DNA from: Arthrobacter psychrolactophilus
GTDB taxonomy: Bacteria > Actinomycetota > Actinomycetes > Actinomycetales > Micrococcaceae
Assembly: GCF_003219795.1 (NCBI RefSeq)
Contig: NZ_QJVC01000023.1
Coordinates: 1 to 63,581 of the forward strand
Direction: 5' to 3'
DNA length: 63,581 bases
This document shows positions 24,501 through 31,267 of this stretch, one piece after another (the first letter of the stretch is position 1; every line of letters starts with the position of its first letter). The notes beneath the pieces were generated by a model that saw nothing but the letters and a program-made list of their open reading frames with translations, searched no databases and was not told where the DNA came from. The position numbers and the translations under genes were made by a program.

Positions 24501-24577
24501 GTCAGCAGGGCTGATGCTGCTAGTGCGCCCGAGAGCGCTAAGGCAAGCGCTCGTCGGGCGTGCAGATACTCTGTCAT
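18545..24577 (-). CDS. Secreted sortase-anchored amylopullulanase with two GH13 catalytic domains
   Basis: A 2010-residue extracellular starch enzyme. A signal peptide (ending near AFAIATATRADA) is followed by an X25-type starch-associated domain (LGCAADWAPEC), a first GH13 domain of alpha-amylase type (GFRIDTVKH nucleophile at about 413, FGEVYS at about 447, GNHDMGR at about 520), two more X25-type domains (about 842 and 942), pullulanase accessory domains, and a second GH13 domain of pullulanase type (YELHVRDF at about 1296, GFRFDLMGHH about 1507, YGEGWNFG about 1546, DAHDNETL about 1679). The C-terminus has a Pro/Thr spacer, LPTTG (about 1976), a hydrophobic segment and RRRR: sortase anchoring to the wall. 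Start ATG 24577 has GGAG 6 nt upstream. Two LacI-type operators lie upstream. Confidence 0.93.
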   Translation of the reverse strand: MTEYLHARRALALALSGALAASALLTPAFAIATATRADAADGRVFTLVGDLQDELGCAADWAPECPETRLVETGTAGVYSADVTLPAGSFNYKIAVNGSWDEAYGHDGENIPLAVAGESRLRVTFDDTTKRIGVQPLELRGDYSAADDALVTAPVRQAGAGENFYFVMTDRFDNGDTANDEAGIAGGRLESGYDPSEKGFYNGGDIAGLRNRLDYIEGLGTTAIWLTPSFKNRPVQGEGADASAGYHGYWVTDFTQIDPHLGTNEELSSLIDEAHAKGIKVYFDIITNHTADVIANEQNQYSYLEKKDAPYKDSAGAPFDPADFAGTDTFPDLDPATSFPYTPKVQEADANLKVPAWLNDTTLYHNRGDSIWSGESETYGDFNGLDDLMTEHPKVVDGFVDVFQDWVDFGIDGFRIDTVKHVNLEFWEKWTSGVLDYAHAKGKEDFFMFGEVYSADPKILSPYVRKTDMNSVLDFSFQDGAVGYATGNSARGLQTLFAGDDYFTTTKSSPTALPTFLGNHDMGRVGYFANNTANPLERDELAHELLYLTRGQPVIYYGDEQGFAGEGDGKDKNSRQSLFGTQVAEYADQKLVTGESNGTADRFDTEAPLYQHIAALAKLRADHPALAQGAQIQRYAEDGAGIYAFSRVDRDEKVEYLVALNNAAEEKSVAVTTLTQDGGFEPLYGADAAVQSDAAAVTTITVPAMSAVVYRADKGITAPATVTDLALTLPAAGAALTGSTAISANIDQNAWAETSFAYRVVGGEEWLPLGTAESTTPRVFHDSETLPAGTLVEYRAVTTDAAGNHSAASSYGSAGFAVTTEETEAPEAEISMVTVPGNHNVAMGCAADWQPACEAAKLTKNEDGIYAGTFELPAGSYEYKVAMNGSWDLAYGSGGDSSGDAKNLTYTHDGGPVTFYWNPVTKIAQNTSQAPIITLAGDFQAQLGCSEDWKPSCFATSMHDSDGDGVYEFSTDQLAAGNYSVKTTHGLGWDENYGVDGAPGGENLAFSASTGKQINFRYTLATHILEIEVADPPLAGLGKLQAKWIDENTVAWPTALLGSVPATDASWQLFHSASAGLKVADGAVSGGDAVDLSYDSEGFSAAQLATSPALKTGYIVLRPPVVDQVKTAELLKEQLQIAQTSEGALSAFTGVQLPGVLDSLYADSLAERTLGIKWNAGSPTFTLWAPSAQKATLLTWPVDGSGVPARTAATWDAAAGTWTVAANAIKENAPYLWEVDVYAHSTGKIETNQVTDPYSIALTTNSTRSIAVDLESAALAPEEWATTAAPVIEKQVDRSIYELHVRDFSIGDVTVPEEERGTYRAFTRDSAGTDQLRELAAAGINTVHMLPTFDLATIEENRSAQKTPDCDLASFGAGSEEQQACAGAVADQDGYNWGYDPLHFQAPEGSYAVDPEGGARVGEFREMVGALHATGLQVVLDQVYNHTAASGQAHASVLDKLVPGYYQRLNSDGKVETSTCCENVATEHKAAEKLMVDSVVLWASEYKVDGFRFDLMGHHSKANMLAVRAALDKLTLEKDGVDGKSVMLYGEGWNFGEVADNALFEQASQGQLAGTSIGTFSDRLRDAVHGGSPVAGDTKFQQGFGTGLATDPNGLEINGTPEEALAELQHQTDLVKLGLAGNLSDYSLTTSKGTVAKGSELDYRGSPAGYASQPDEIISYVDAHDNETLFDTGVLKLPADTTMADRVRMNTLSLATATLAQTPSFWHAGTELLRSKSLDRNSYNSGDWFNRIDWTGQESTFGSGLPPKVDNEDHWAAMQPLLENAANKPQPAAISAAEAGALDLLRLRSSIDLLRLGSAELIADKVSFPGSGADATPGVIVMSIDDLVGEDADPALDGALVVFNAGTESASQTVGTLAGRNYALSPVQLNGLDPIVKQTGWDAKSGTVSVPARTVAVLVNATTVEPTEPANPEPSTAPSTDPGAGPTVPGGSEEPSATTNPSIPATAVATDTPSAIGDLPTTGAHIAVLSGVALLMLFAGLAAFRVARRRRAGH

Positions 24578-24652
24578 CTTTGACTCCAAGGGTGATATGG
24601 CACACATGGTGCACGGCAATGACTGTGACGCTAGCAGCGCACGAAGCGTTAA

Positions 24653-24666
24653 TGCAAGCGTTTCCA
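24653..24666. promoter_or_regulatory. LacI-family operator 1 (maltodextrin-type)
   Basis: TGCAAGCGTTTCCA fits the palindromic LacI/MalR/CcpA pattern TGNAANCGNTTNCA at every fixed position. It lies 76 bp upstream of the amylopullulanase ATG, in the region shared with the divergent synthetase gene. Confidence 0.65.
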
Positions 24667-24717
24667 GAAGTTGATGCCTAATTACCGAAGATACTATCCA
24701 GAAGTATCAATTAAGTG

Positions 24718-24733
24718 TTGGAAGCGTTTACAA
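24718..24733. promoter_or_regulatory. LacI-family operator 2 (maltodextrin-type)
   Basis: TTGGAAGCGTTTACAA fits TTGNAANCGNTTNCAA at every fixed position. Its centre is 66 bp from that of operator 1, so one dimer pair or a loop could cover the promoter between them. The rest of the 313-bp intergenic region (24578-24890) shows no gene; a clear -35/-10 pair could not be fixed. Confidence 0.7.
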
Positions 24734-24890
24734 AGTGGGCTCTCTGGTGGTCCAGAAGGGACCGCGAGGGGCGGTAGCACCGTCGGCAATTCGCCGAGGT
24801 GACCCGCGAACGACGCCTCAGGTCACATTGGGATCCGTTCAACTTCCGTTCACCTTAATAGTTCACGGTGAGGCTGTGAACCCTGCCTCA

Positions 24891-27800
24891 ATGAATGTCC
24901 CCACGGCTCAAGCCACCGCTTCCCCCGACCAGGTACCGACAGCCGAATTTGTCGCTCAGATGCCAGGCAGCGAACTGGCACCTGAACCCAGAACATTGTG
25001 GGACATCTTGCAAGCCTCGGCAGAGTTGAATCCCGATGCCACCGCATTGGACGACGGCGTCAAAGCCCTTAGTTATGACGAACTCCTGAAGGCCGTACGC
25101 GTCAAGGCCGGAATCCTTACTCGGGCCGGACTCGGCGCCGGAGACAAAATAGGTGTGCGGATCCCCTCCGGAACGGCGGAGCTCTACCTTTCCATTTTGG
25201 CCATCATCTCTATCGGCGGGGCCTACGTCCCCGTCGACGCCGACGACCCCGAGGAACGCGCCACCCTAGTTTTCGGTGAAGCACAGGTCGCCGCGGTGTT
25301 GGGCGACCCGCTGGCAGGCAAGGAACTACAGCTGTTCGGCGAACGGCCCGCTCCGTTCCCACATCCTCGTGAACCACTGCCAACGGATGACGCCTGGATC
25401 ATCTTCACCTCCGGTTCCACCGGCACCCCGAAGGGCGTGGCCGTCAGCAACCGCTCCGCCGCGGCCTTCGTCGACGCCGAGGCCAGCATCTTCTTGCAGT
25501 CCGAGCTCATTGGCTCCGATGACCGGGTGCTGGCCGGGCTTTCCGTGGCCTTCGATGCCTCCTGTGAAGAGATGTGGCTGGCCTGGCGTTATGGAGCCGC
25601 ACTAGTTCCCGCGCCGCGGTCATTGGTTCGCTCCGGAATGGACCTTGGCCCCTGGCTGATTTCTCATGGCATTACCGTGGTTTCCACCGTGCCAACACTG
25701 GCCGCACTGTGGCCCGCGGAAGCGCTGGAATCTGTCCGACTGCTCATTTTTGGTGGCGAGGCCTGCCCTCCCGAACTTGCTACGCGTCTGGCAGTTAAGG
25801 GCCGCGAGGTCTGGAACACCTATGGCCCCACCGAGGCAACTGTTGTTGCCTGTGCCGCTCCCCTGGGCGGGGACGGCCCTGTCCGCATCGGCTTGCCGCT
25901 CAATGGCTGGGACCTAGCCGTGGTGGATGCCACCGGCGAACCCGTCACCGAGGGTGAGGTGGGCGAGCTGATCATTGCCGGCGTCGGCCTGGCCCGTTAT
26001 TTAGACCCGGCCAAGGACGCCGAGAAATATGCCCCTATGCCGGCCTTTGGTTGGGAACGCGCCTACCGCAGCGGGGATCTGGTCCGGCTGGAAAGCGCTG
26101 GTCTGATCTTCATGGGTCGCGCCGACGATCAGGTTAAGCTTGGCGGGCGACGCATCGAGCTGGGCGAAATTGATGCCGCACTCCAGGCCCTGCCGGAGAT
26201 TTCCGGCGCCGCGGCCGCCGTTCAGGACACGGCCGGTGGCAGCCAGCTGCTGGTGGGCTATCTCGTTCCGGCACCCGGAACCTCTCCGGACCCGGCCGCG
26301 TTACGCGCGCTGCTGGCCGAGTCCCTCCCGGCAGCCCTGATTCCGCTGCTCACCTTCACCGATTCCCTGCCCACGAAGATCAGCGGAAAAGTGGACCGTA
26401 AGGCTCTCCCCTGGCCTCTGGAACAAGCATCGGACGACGGCGCATCCCTCTCCGGTTCCCTCGGTCCGGAGGCGCAATGGGTGCTGGATCAGTGGCAGGC
26501 CGTGCTGGGCGGCGCCCCGGCCTCACTCGACACCGACTTCTTTGCCAGCGGTGGCGGCAGTCTCGCGGCCGCCCAGCTGGTCTCGGCGCTGCGACAGCGC
26601 TACCCGCGCATTACGGTTGCCGACATTTATTCGCACCCGCGGATCGGTGCCCTCCTGGAATTGGCCTTGGGTTCCGTGCCCAGCGGTGGCCCCATTGTCG
26701 TGGTCGACCGCACGGTGGGCCGCACCCAGCGAAAGTCCCAGGTGTTCCAAACCCTCATGGGGGTTCCGCTCCATATCCTGGTGGGCATGCGGTGGCTCAC
26801 CTACCTGATGGCCCTGAATAACGTTGCCGCCTGGCAGGGCCTGCTGCCGGGTGCCCCCACGATTTCCTGGTGGTGGGTGGGTCTCTCGTGGGCGATCTTT
26901 GTGTCCCCATGGGGCCGCATGGCCATCTCCGTTGTCTCTGCCCGGATCCTGCTCCGCGGGGTTCGCCCCGGCAGTTACCCGCGCTCCGGCAAGGTCCACC
27001 TGAGGCTGTGGTTGGCGGAGCAAATTTCCGACTTGGCAGGCGCAGTGTCCCTCGCCAGTGCACCGTGGGTGCCGTATTACGCCCGAGCCCTGGGTGTGAA
27101 GATGGGCAAGAACGTTGACCTGCATTCGGTGCCGCCCGTGACGGGCCTGTTGCGCCTAGCGGAGGGCGCCTCGGTGGAACCCGAGGTTGATCTGTCCGGC
27201 TGGTGGATCGACGGCGATTGGGTTCACATTGGTGAAATTTCCGTTGGCGCCGGAGCCATCGTGGGCGCCCGTAGCACCCTCATGCCCGGAGCTCGCATTG
27301 GGGCCGGCGCGCATGTTGCTCCGGGATCGGCCGTGCGCGGCAAGGTCAAGCCCGGCGTGACGGTCTCCGGATCCCCCGCCGAACGAACCGGCAAGGCCAA
27401 GCATTCCTGGCCCGATGAGCCGGCCGCCACAACCTGGCGCCATCAGCTACCCTTTGCCAGCGCCTCGGCACTCTTGGCCCTCCTACCGTTCCTTGCGGCG
27501 TTGGCGGCTGTCGCCGTCGTTCTTGGTGCGGTTCAAGGCCAAGAATCGCTGTCCGCAGCCATTCCCACCTTGTTATGGTCGGTTCCGATCGCGGCCCTGG
27601 CCTGGTTCCTGACCTTGCTGGTGCTGACTCTGCTCTCCGTTCGCCTCCTGGGCATCGGCCTGCGCGAGGGGCATTACCCCATCCACAGTCGCATTGGGTG
27701 GCAGGTCTGGGCCACGGAGCGAATCTTGGACATGGCGCGAGATCTCCTGTTCCCCATTTACTCCAGCTTGTTCACCCCCGTCTGGTTACGCCTGCTCGGT

Positions 27801-28841
27801 GCCAAGGTGGGCAAGAACGTTGAGGCCTCCACGGTGCTGCTGCTGCCGAAAATGACGACCATCGGTGCAGGCGCGTTCCTCGCCGATGACACCATGATCG
27901 CCTCGTATGAACTCGGTGGCGGCTATATTCATATCGCACCGGCCAAGGTCGGCAAGCGTTCCTTCCTGGGTAACTCTGGCATGGCCGCAGCCGGGCGCAC
28001 CCTGCCCCGCAACTCGCTCGTGGCCGTACTGTCGGCCGCCCCGGCCAAGGCAAAGGCTGGCACGTCCTGGCTCGGTAGCCCGCCGGTTCGCCTGCGCCGC
28101 ACGAATCTCAACACCGACGAATCCCTGACCTTCGCTCCGCCCATGCGACTCAAGATAGCCCGTGCCCTGTGGGAAAGTTGCCGCCTCGTGCCAACGATCC
28201 TGACCGTGGCCGTGGCCGCCGCGGTTTTGACGGTCTTCGACGCCGTTGCCCAGACGGGAAGCTACTGGCTGGCAGCACTGTTGAGCGGCGTCGTCATGAT
28301 GGCGGCCGGCGCCTTTGCCGCCGGCAGCTCGGTGGCCGCCAAGTGGCTGCTCGTGGGCCGAATCAAGCGCAGCGAGCACCCCTTGTGGAGCTCATTTATC
28401 TGGCGCAATGAGGTCGTGGATACCTTCATTGAAATGGTCACGGCGCCCTGGTTTGCACGGGCAGCCGTGGGTACGCCCGCTATTGTGTGGTGGCTGCGCG
28501 CGCTTGGCGCCAAGATCGGGCATGGCGCCTGGTGCGAAAGTTACTGGCTGCCCGAGGCGGATCTGGTCACGCTGGGCGAAAGCTCTACCGTGAACCGTGG
28601 TTGCGTCATCCAGACCCACCTCTTCCATGACCGGGTCATGGCCATCGATACGGTTACGCTGGAGGATGGGGCCACCATGGGCCCGCACGGAGTGATCCTG
28701 CCAGCGGCCAGGATCGCCACGAGCGGTACCGTGGGACCCGCATCCCTCGTCATGCGCGGAGAATCCGTACCGGCCAGTAGCTACTGGATGGGTAACCCCA
28801 TCAGCCCCTGGAAGGGCCCGGAATTCGCCGACCGCGCCTGA
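24891..28841 (+). CDS. Pls/PosA-family membrane non-ribosomal peptide synthetase (poly-amino-acid synthetase)
   Basis: Single-module synthetase like epsilon-poly-L-lysine synthetase. From the ATG at 24891 it has 1316 residues; Pls of Streptomyces albulus is about 1319. Order: adenylation domain (about 31-500) with FTSGSTGTPKG, FDAS (221-224), NTYGPTEAT, YRSGDL, LGGRRIELGE and the A10 lysine in SGKVDRK; thiolation domain with the pantetheine serine 557 in GGGSLAA; then three tandem acyltransferase-like domains with hexapeptide-type repeats (EISVGAGAIVGARSTLMPG), separated by membrane segments. No classical condensation or thioesterase domain is present, as in Pls. By hand the specificity residues are D-A-E-S-I-G-T-V-V-K. 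The start is uncertain; GTG 24876 is an alternative, and neither has a convincing ribosome site. Confidence 0.9.
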   Translation: MNVPTAQATASPDQVPTAEFVAQMPGSELAPEPRTLWDILQASAELNPDATALDDGVKALSYDELLKAVRVKAGILTRAGLGAGDKIGVRIPSGTAELYLSILAIISIGGAYVPVDADDPEERATLVFGEAQVAAVLGDPLAGKELQLFGERPAPFPHPREPLPTDDAWIIFTSGSTGTPKGVAVSNRSAAAFVDAEASIFLQSELIGSDDRVLAGLSVAFDASCEEMWLAWRYGAALVPAPRSLVRSGMDLGPWLISHGITVVSTVPTLAALWPAEALESVRLLIFGGEACPPELATRLAVKGREVWNTYGPTEATVVACAAPLGGDGPVRIGLPLNGWDLAVVDATGEPVTEGEVGELIIAGVGLARYLDPAKDAEKYAPMPAFGWERAYRSGDLVRLESAGLIFMGRADDQVKLGGRRIELGEIDAALQALPEISGAAAAVQDTAGGSQLLVGYLVPAPGTSPDPAALRALLAESLPAALIPLLTFTDSLPTKISGKVDRKALPWPLEQASDDGASLSGSLGPEAQWVLDQWQAVLGGAPASLDTDFFASGGGSLAAAQLVSALRQRYPRITVADIYSHPRIGALLELALGSVPSGGPIVVVDRTVGRTQRKSQVFQTLMGVPLHILVGMRWLTYLMALNNVAAWQGLLPGAPTISWWWVGLSWAIFVSPWGRMAISVVSARILLRGVRPGSYPRSGKVHLRLWLAEQISDLAGAVSLASAPWVPYYARALGVKMGKNVDLHSVPPVTGLLRLAEGASVEPEVDLSGWWIDGDWVHIGEISVGAGAIVGARSTLMPGARIGAGAHVAPGSAVRGKVKPGVTVSGSPAERTGKAKHSWPDEPAATTWRHQLPFASASALLALLPFLAALAAVAVVLGAVQGQESLSAAIPTLLWSVPIAALAWFLTLLVLTLLSVRLLGIGLREGHYPIHSRIGWQVWATERILDMARDLLFPIYSSLFTPVWLRLLGAKVGKNVEASTVLLLPKMTTIGAGAFLADDTMIASYELGGGYIHIAPAKVGKRSFLGNSGMAAAGRTLPRNSLVAVLSAAPAKAKAGTSWLGSPPVRLRRTNLNTDESLTFAPPMRLKIARALWESCRLVPTILTVAVAAAVLTVFDAVAQTGSYWLAALLSGVVMMAAGAFAAGSSVAAKWLLVGRIKRSEHPLWSSFIWRNEVVDTFIEMVTAPWFARAAVGTPAIVWWLRALGAKIGHGAWCESYWLPEADLVTLGESSTVNRGCVIQTHLFHDRVMAIDTVTLEDGATMGPHGVILPAARIATSGTVGPASLVMRGESVPASSYWMGNPISPWKGPEFADRA

Positions 28842-28872
28842 CCTCCTAACTGATTCGGATACCTGACCTCGC

Positions 28873-30234
28873 ATGAAATTCCCGTCTCTCCCCCGGCATC
28901 GGGCTCCATCTGATGCCCCGGCCCCTTACATTCCCTCGCACGGCAGCAGCAGTTTTGCGGTCGCACACTATGACCTCGAGCTGGCGATACGGCTCGCGGG
29001 AAATCAGCTCACCGGCCGGGCAATCCTCACGGCGCGTGCCCTGGAGTCGCTGGACTCTGTCGAGCTCGACCTCATCGGGCTCGGCATGGATAAGGCCTCC
29101 GTCAATGGGAAACGCATACTCAAACATGCTCACCGGGACGGGAAATTGCAGCTGCAACTGCCCTCCCCCGTAGCTGCAGGGGAAATGTTCACGCTGGACA
29201 TTCGCTATAGCGGTTTCCCGGCTCCCGATGATGGCCAATGGGGCGAGGTGGGTTGGGAGGAACTGGACGACGGCGTGCTGGTCGCCGGCCAGCCCACGGG
29301 GGCTCCAACATGGTTCCCCTGCAACGATCGGCCAGATAACAAGGCCTCCTATCGTTTTTCCGTGACAACCGATGCCGACTACACGGTCGTCTGCAACGGG
29401 AGCCTGCTCTCGCATAGCAAGAAATCCAGCCGCGAAACCTGGGTCTATGAACAAGTGGCCCCCATGGCGACCTATCTGGCCACGGTGCAGATTGGTCGCT
29501 ACAAGTTGCTCACCTTACCTGCCCCGACAGGCGGAAATCAGCTACCCATCACGGTGGCCGCACCGAAGAAGCTCCTCGCACGGACGGCCACCTCCCTGGC
29601 TCGGCAGCGGGAAATGGTTGAGGTTTTTACCGAGTCCTTTGGCCCCTACCCCTTCCCCGGTTACACGGTCGTGGTGACCGAGGACAAGCTGGAGATCCCG
29701 CTCGAGGCGCAGTCACTCTCCATCATTGGCTCCAATCACCTCGATACCAGCTGGGAGTCTCAGCGCCTCATCGCCCATGAGCTCTCGCACCAGTGGTTCG
29801 GCAATTCCCTGACCCTGGCGGCGTGGAACGATATCTGGCTGCACGAGGGCTTTGCCTGCTATGCCGAGTGGCTGTGGTCCGAAGAGAGCGGGTCCATGAC
29901 CATCGCCGAACGAGCCTCGGCCGCCCACGCGAAACTCGTGGCTGATCCGGTCGAGTTAGCTGTCGGCGATCCGGGCCCGGAGATGATGTTCGACGACGCC
30001 GTGTACAAGCGCGGGGCGCTGGCCCTGACGGCCCTGCGCGCGGCCAGCGGAGACGAGAAGTTCTTCACCCTGCTGCGGCAGTGGGTCCTAGACAACCGCC
30101 ACGGCTCGGTGTCAACGCCGCGCTTTATCGCCCTGGCCGATCGGCTCTGTGCGGATATCCCTGGATTCTCGGCCACCGCCATCCTGACGCCGTGGCTGTT
30201 CCGGAAGCAGCTTCCTCCCCTACCCCAGTTCTAG
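28873..30234 (+). CDS. M1 family zinc metallopeptidase (candidate polymer hydrolase)
   Basis: A 453-residue gluzincin aminopeptidase. The zinc site is HELSHQW (His302, Glu303, His306) with the third ligand Glu325 in LHEGFA, the HExxH-18-E spacing of family M1. The exopeptidase loop, GAMEN in most members, reads LEIPLEAQSLSI here, so the consensus is degenerate. There is no signal peptide. The gene starts 31 bp after the synthetase, so the two are very probably co-transcribed. An M1-type polylysine-degrading peptidase is known from epsilon-polylysine-producing Streptomyces (from memory), which makes trimming or self-protection a sensible role; a general aminopeptidase is the alternative. Confidence 0.9.
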   Translation: MKFPSLPRHRAPSDAPAPYIPSHGSSSFAVAHYDLELAIRLAGNQLTGRAILTARALESLDSVELDLIGLGMDKASVNGKRILKHAHRDGKLQLQLPSPVAAGEMFTLDIRYSGFPAPDDGQWGEVGWEELDDGVLVAGQPTGAPTWFPCNDRPDNKASYRFSVTTDADYTVVCNGSLLSHSKKSSRETWVYEQVAPMATYLATVQIGRYKLLTLPAPTGGNQLPITVAAPKKLLARTATSLARQREMVEVFTESFGPYPFPGYTVVVTEDKLEIPLEAQSLSIIGSNHLDTSWESQRLIAHELSHQWFGNSLTLAAWNDIWLHEGFACYAEWLWSEESGSMTIAERASAAHAKLVADPVELAVGDPGPEMMFDDAVYKRGALALTALRAASGDEKFFTLLRQWVLDNRHGSVSTPRFIALADRLCADIPGFSATAILTPWLFRKQLPPLPQF

Positions 30235-30250
30235 AGGCGGCTCAACGACC

Positions 30251-31267
30251 GTGGAAAATATGCTCGCCGGCAACGGCTCACCTACGTCACAACCGTTGCC
30301 TCTAGTCCTGTCGGGATTCGGGCCCGTGGCCCAGGAATTCCTGGCCCGCATCCGTGCCACACATTCCCAGGACTTTTTTGTTGCGGGGATCCGTGGGCAC
30401 CAAGACCAGATCCTGCTGGACCCGGATTCAGCGGTGCCGGCCCGTCCGCTGTGGACGCCACTGACACCCATCACGGAGTTCCTCTCCGCGACCGGCGCCG
30501 TGGCACTCATTCAGGCCACCCCATCATCATCCGGCGCACATCCGCGCGCTGTCGAGGAATCCCTCACGGCCCTGCGCCAGGGCATCCATGTTGTCACGGC
30601 AACGAAAAGCCATCTGCTGACACATTGGCAGGAACTGGCCGCCGCGGCGCAGGAGGGCGGCAGCCGCATCAGGATCTCGGGAGCCACCGGCGCCGCATTG
30701 CCGGCCGCCGATCTGGCCCGACTGGGCGTCCAGGGACTGGGCTGCGAATCGTTGCGTGCCTGTCCTAACGGCACCTCAACCTTTGTCCTGGACAGAATCT
30801 CCGCAGGCTCGAGTCTCGTCGAAGCGATCGCCGAGGCGCAGCGGCTTGGTATTGCCGAGTCGGATCCGAGCGCGGACCTGAGCGGATCCGACACCGCAAC
30901 TAAGGCCCGGCTGCTAGCTGGCCTGCTGTGGGGCTGGGATGTGTCCCAGATCCGTGTCGAACAAGAAGGAATCGACGACGACTCGCTCAGACGAATCATC
31001 GCCGAACTCGGTGCGGGCCAGCGGCTACGTGCCGTCGCCACGGCATCCCTCAAACAGCCGCTACACGTCTCCGTCCGGATCGAGGCGCTGGAGCCAAGCG
31101 ATCCACTTTTTCACCTGTCCGGACCCGAGAAAGCCATCACCTTCCAGTGCCCCGAGGCCGGGGACATCACGGTTCAGGGAGGGCGATCAAGCCCGGCCGG
31201 CGCTGCCCTGTCCATGGTTAAAGATGTGCTGACTCTGTTGCGTCCGCAGACAACAGGCTTTCACTAA
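30251..31267 (+). CDS. Homoserine dehydrogenase family protein in the synthetase operon
   Basis: A 338-residue NAD(P)-dependent oxidoreductase resembling the homoserine dehydrogenase half of ThrA. Seen are the nucleotide loop SGFGPVAQEFL, VVTATKSHL (catalytic Lys kept; the usual Asn before it is Thr), the NGTSTFVL block and DPSADLSGSDTATKARLL with the second Asp/Lys pair; GGRSSPAGAALSMVKDVL matches the usual C-terminus. There is no ACT domain, so no threonine feedback site. It starts 16 bp after the peptidase gene. True homoserine dehydrogenase activity would take aspartate semialdehyde from lysine synthesis; activity on another semialdehyde is possible. Its end overlaps the convergent PPTase gene by 50 bp. 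Confidence 0.85.
   Translation: MENMLAGNGSPTSQPLPLVLSGFGPVAQEFLARIRATHSQDFFVAGIRGHQDQILLDPDSAVPARPLWTPLTPITEFLSATGAVALIQATPSSSGAHPRAVEESLTALRQGIHVVTATKSHLLTHWQELAAAAQEGGSRIRISGATGAALPAADLARLGVQGLGCESLRACPNGTSTFVLDRISAGSSLVEAIAEAQRLGIAESDPSADLSGSDTATKARLLAGLLWGWDVSQIRVEQEGIDDDSLRRIIAELGAGQRLRAVATASLKQPLHVSVRIEALEPSDPLFHLSGPEKAITFQCPEAGDITVQGGRSSPAGAALSMVKDVLTLLRPQTTGFH

Noticed and set aside
24578-24890. Lysine riboswitch before the synthetase gene
   Set aside because: No multi-helix junction sequence is recognisable; the only clear signals are the LacI-type palindromes.
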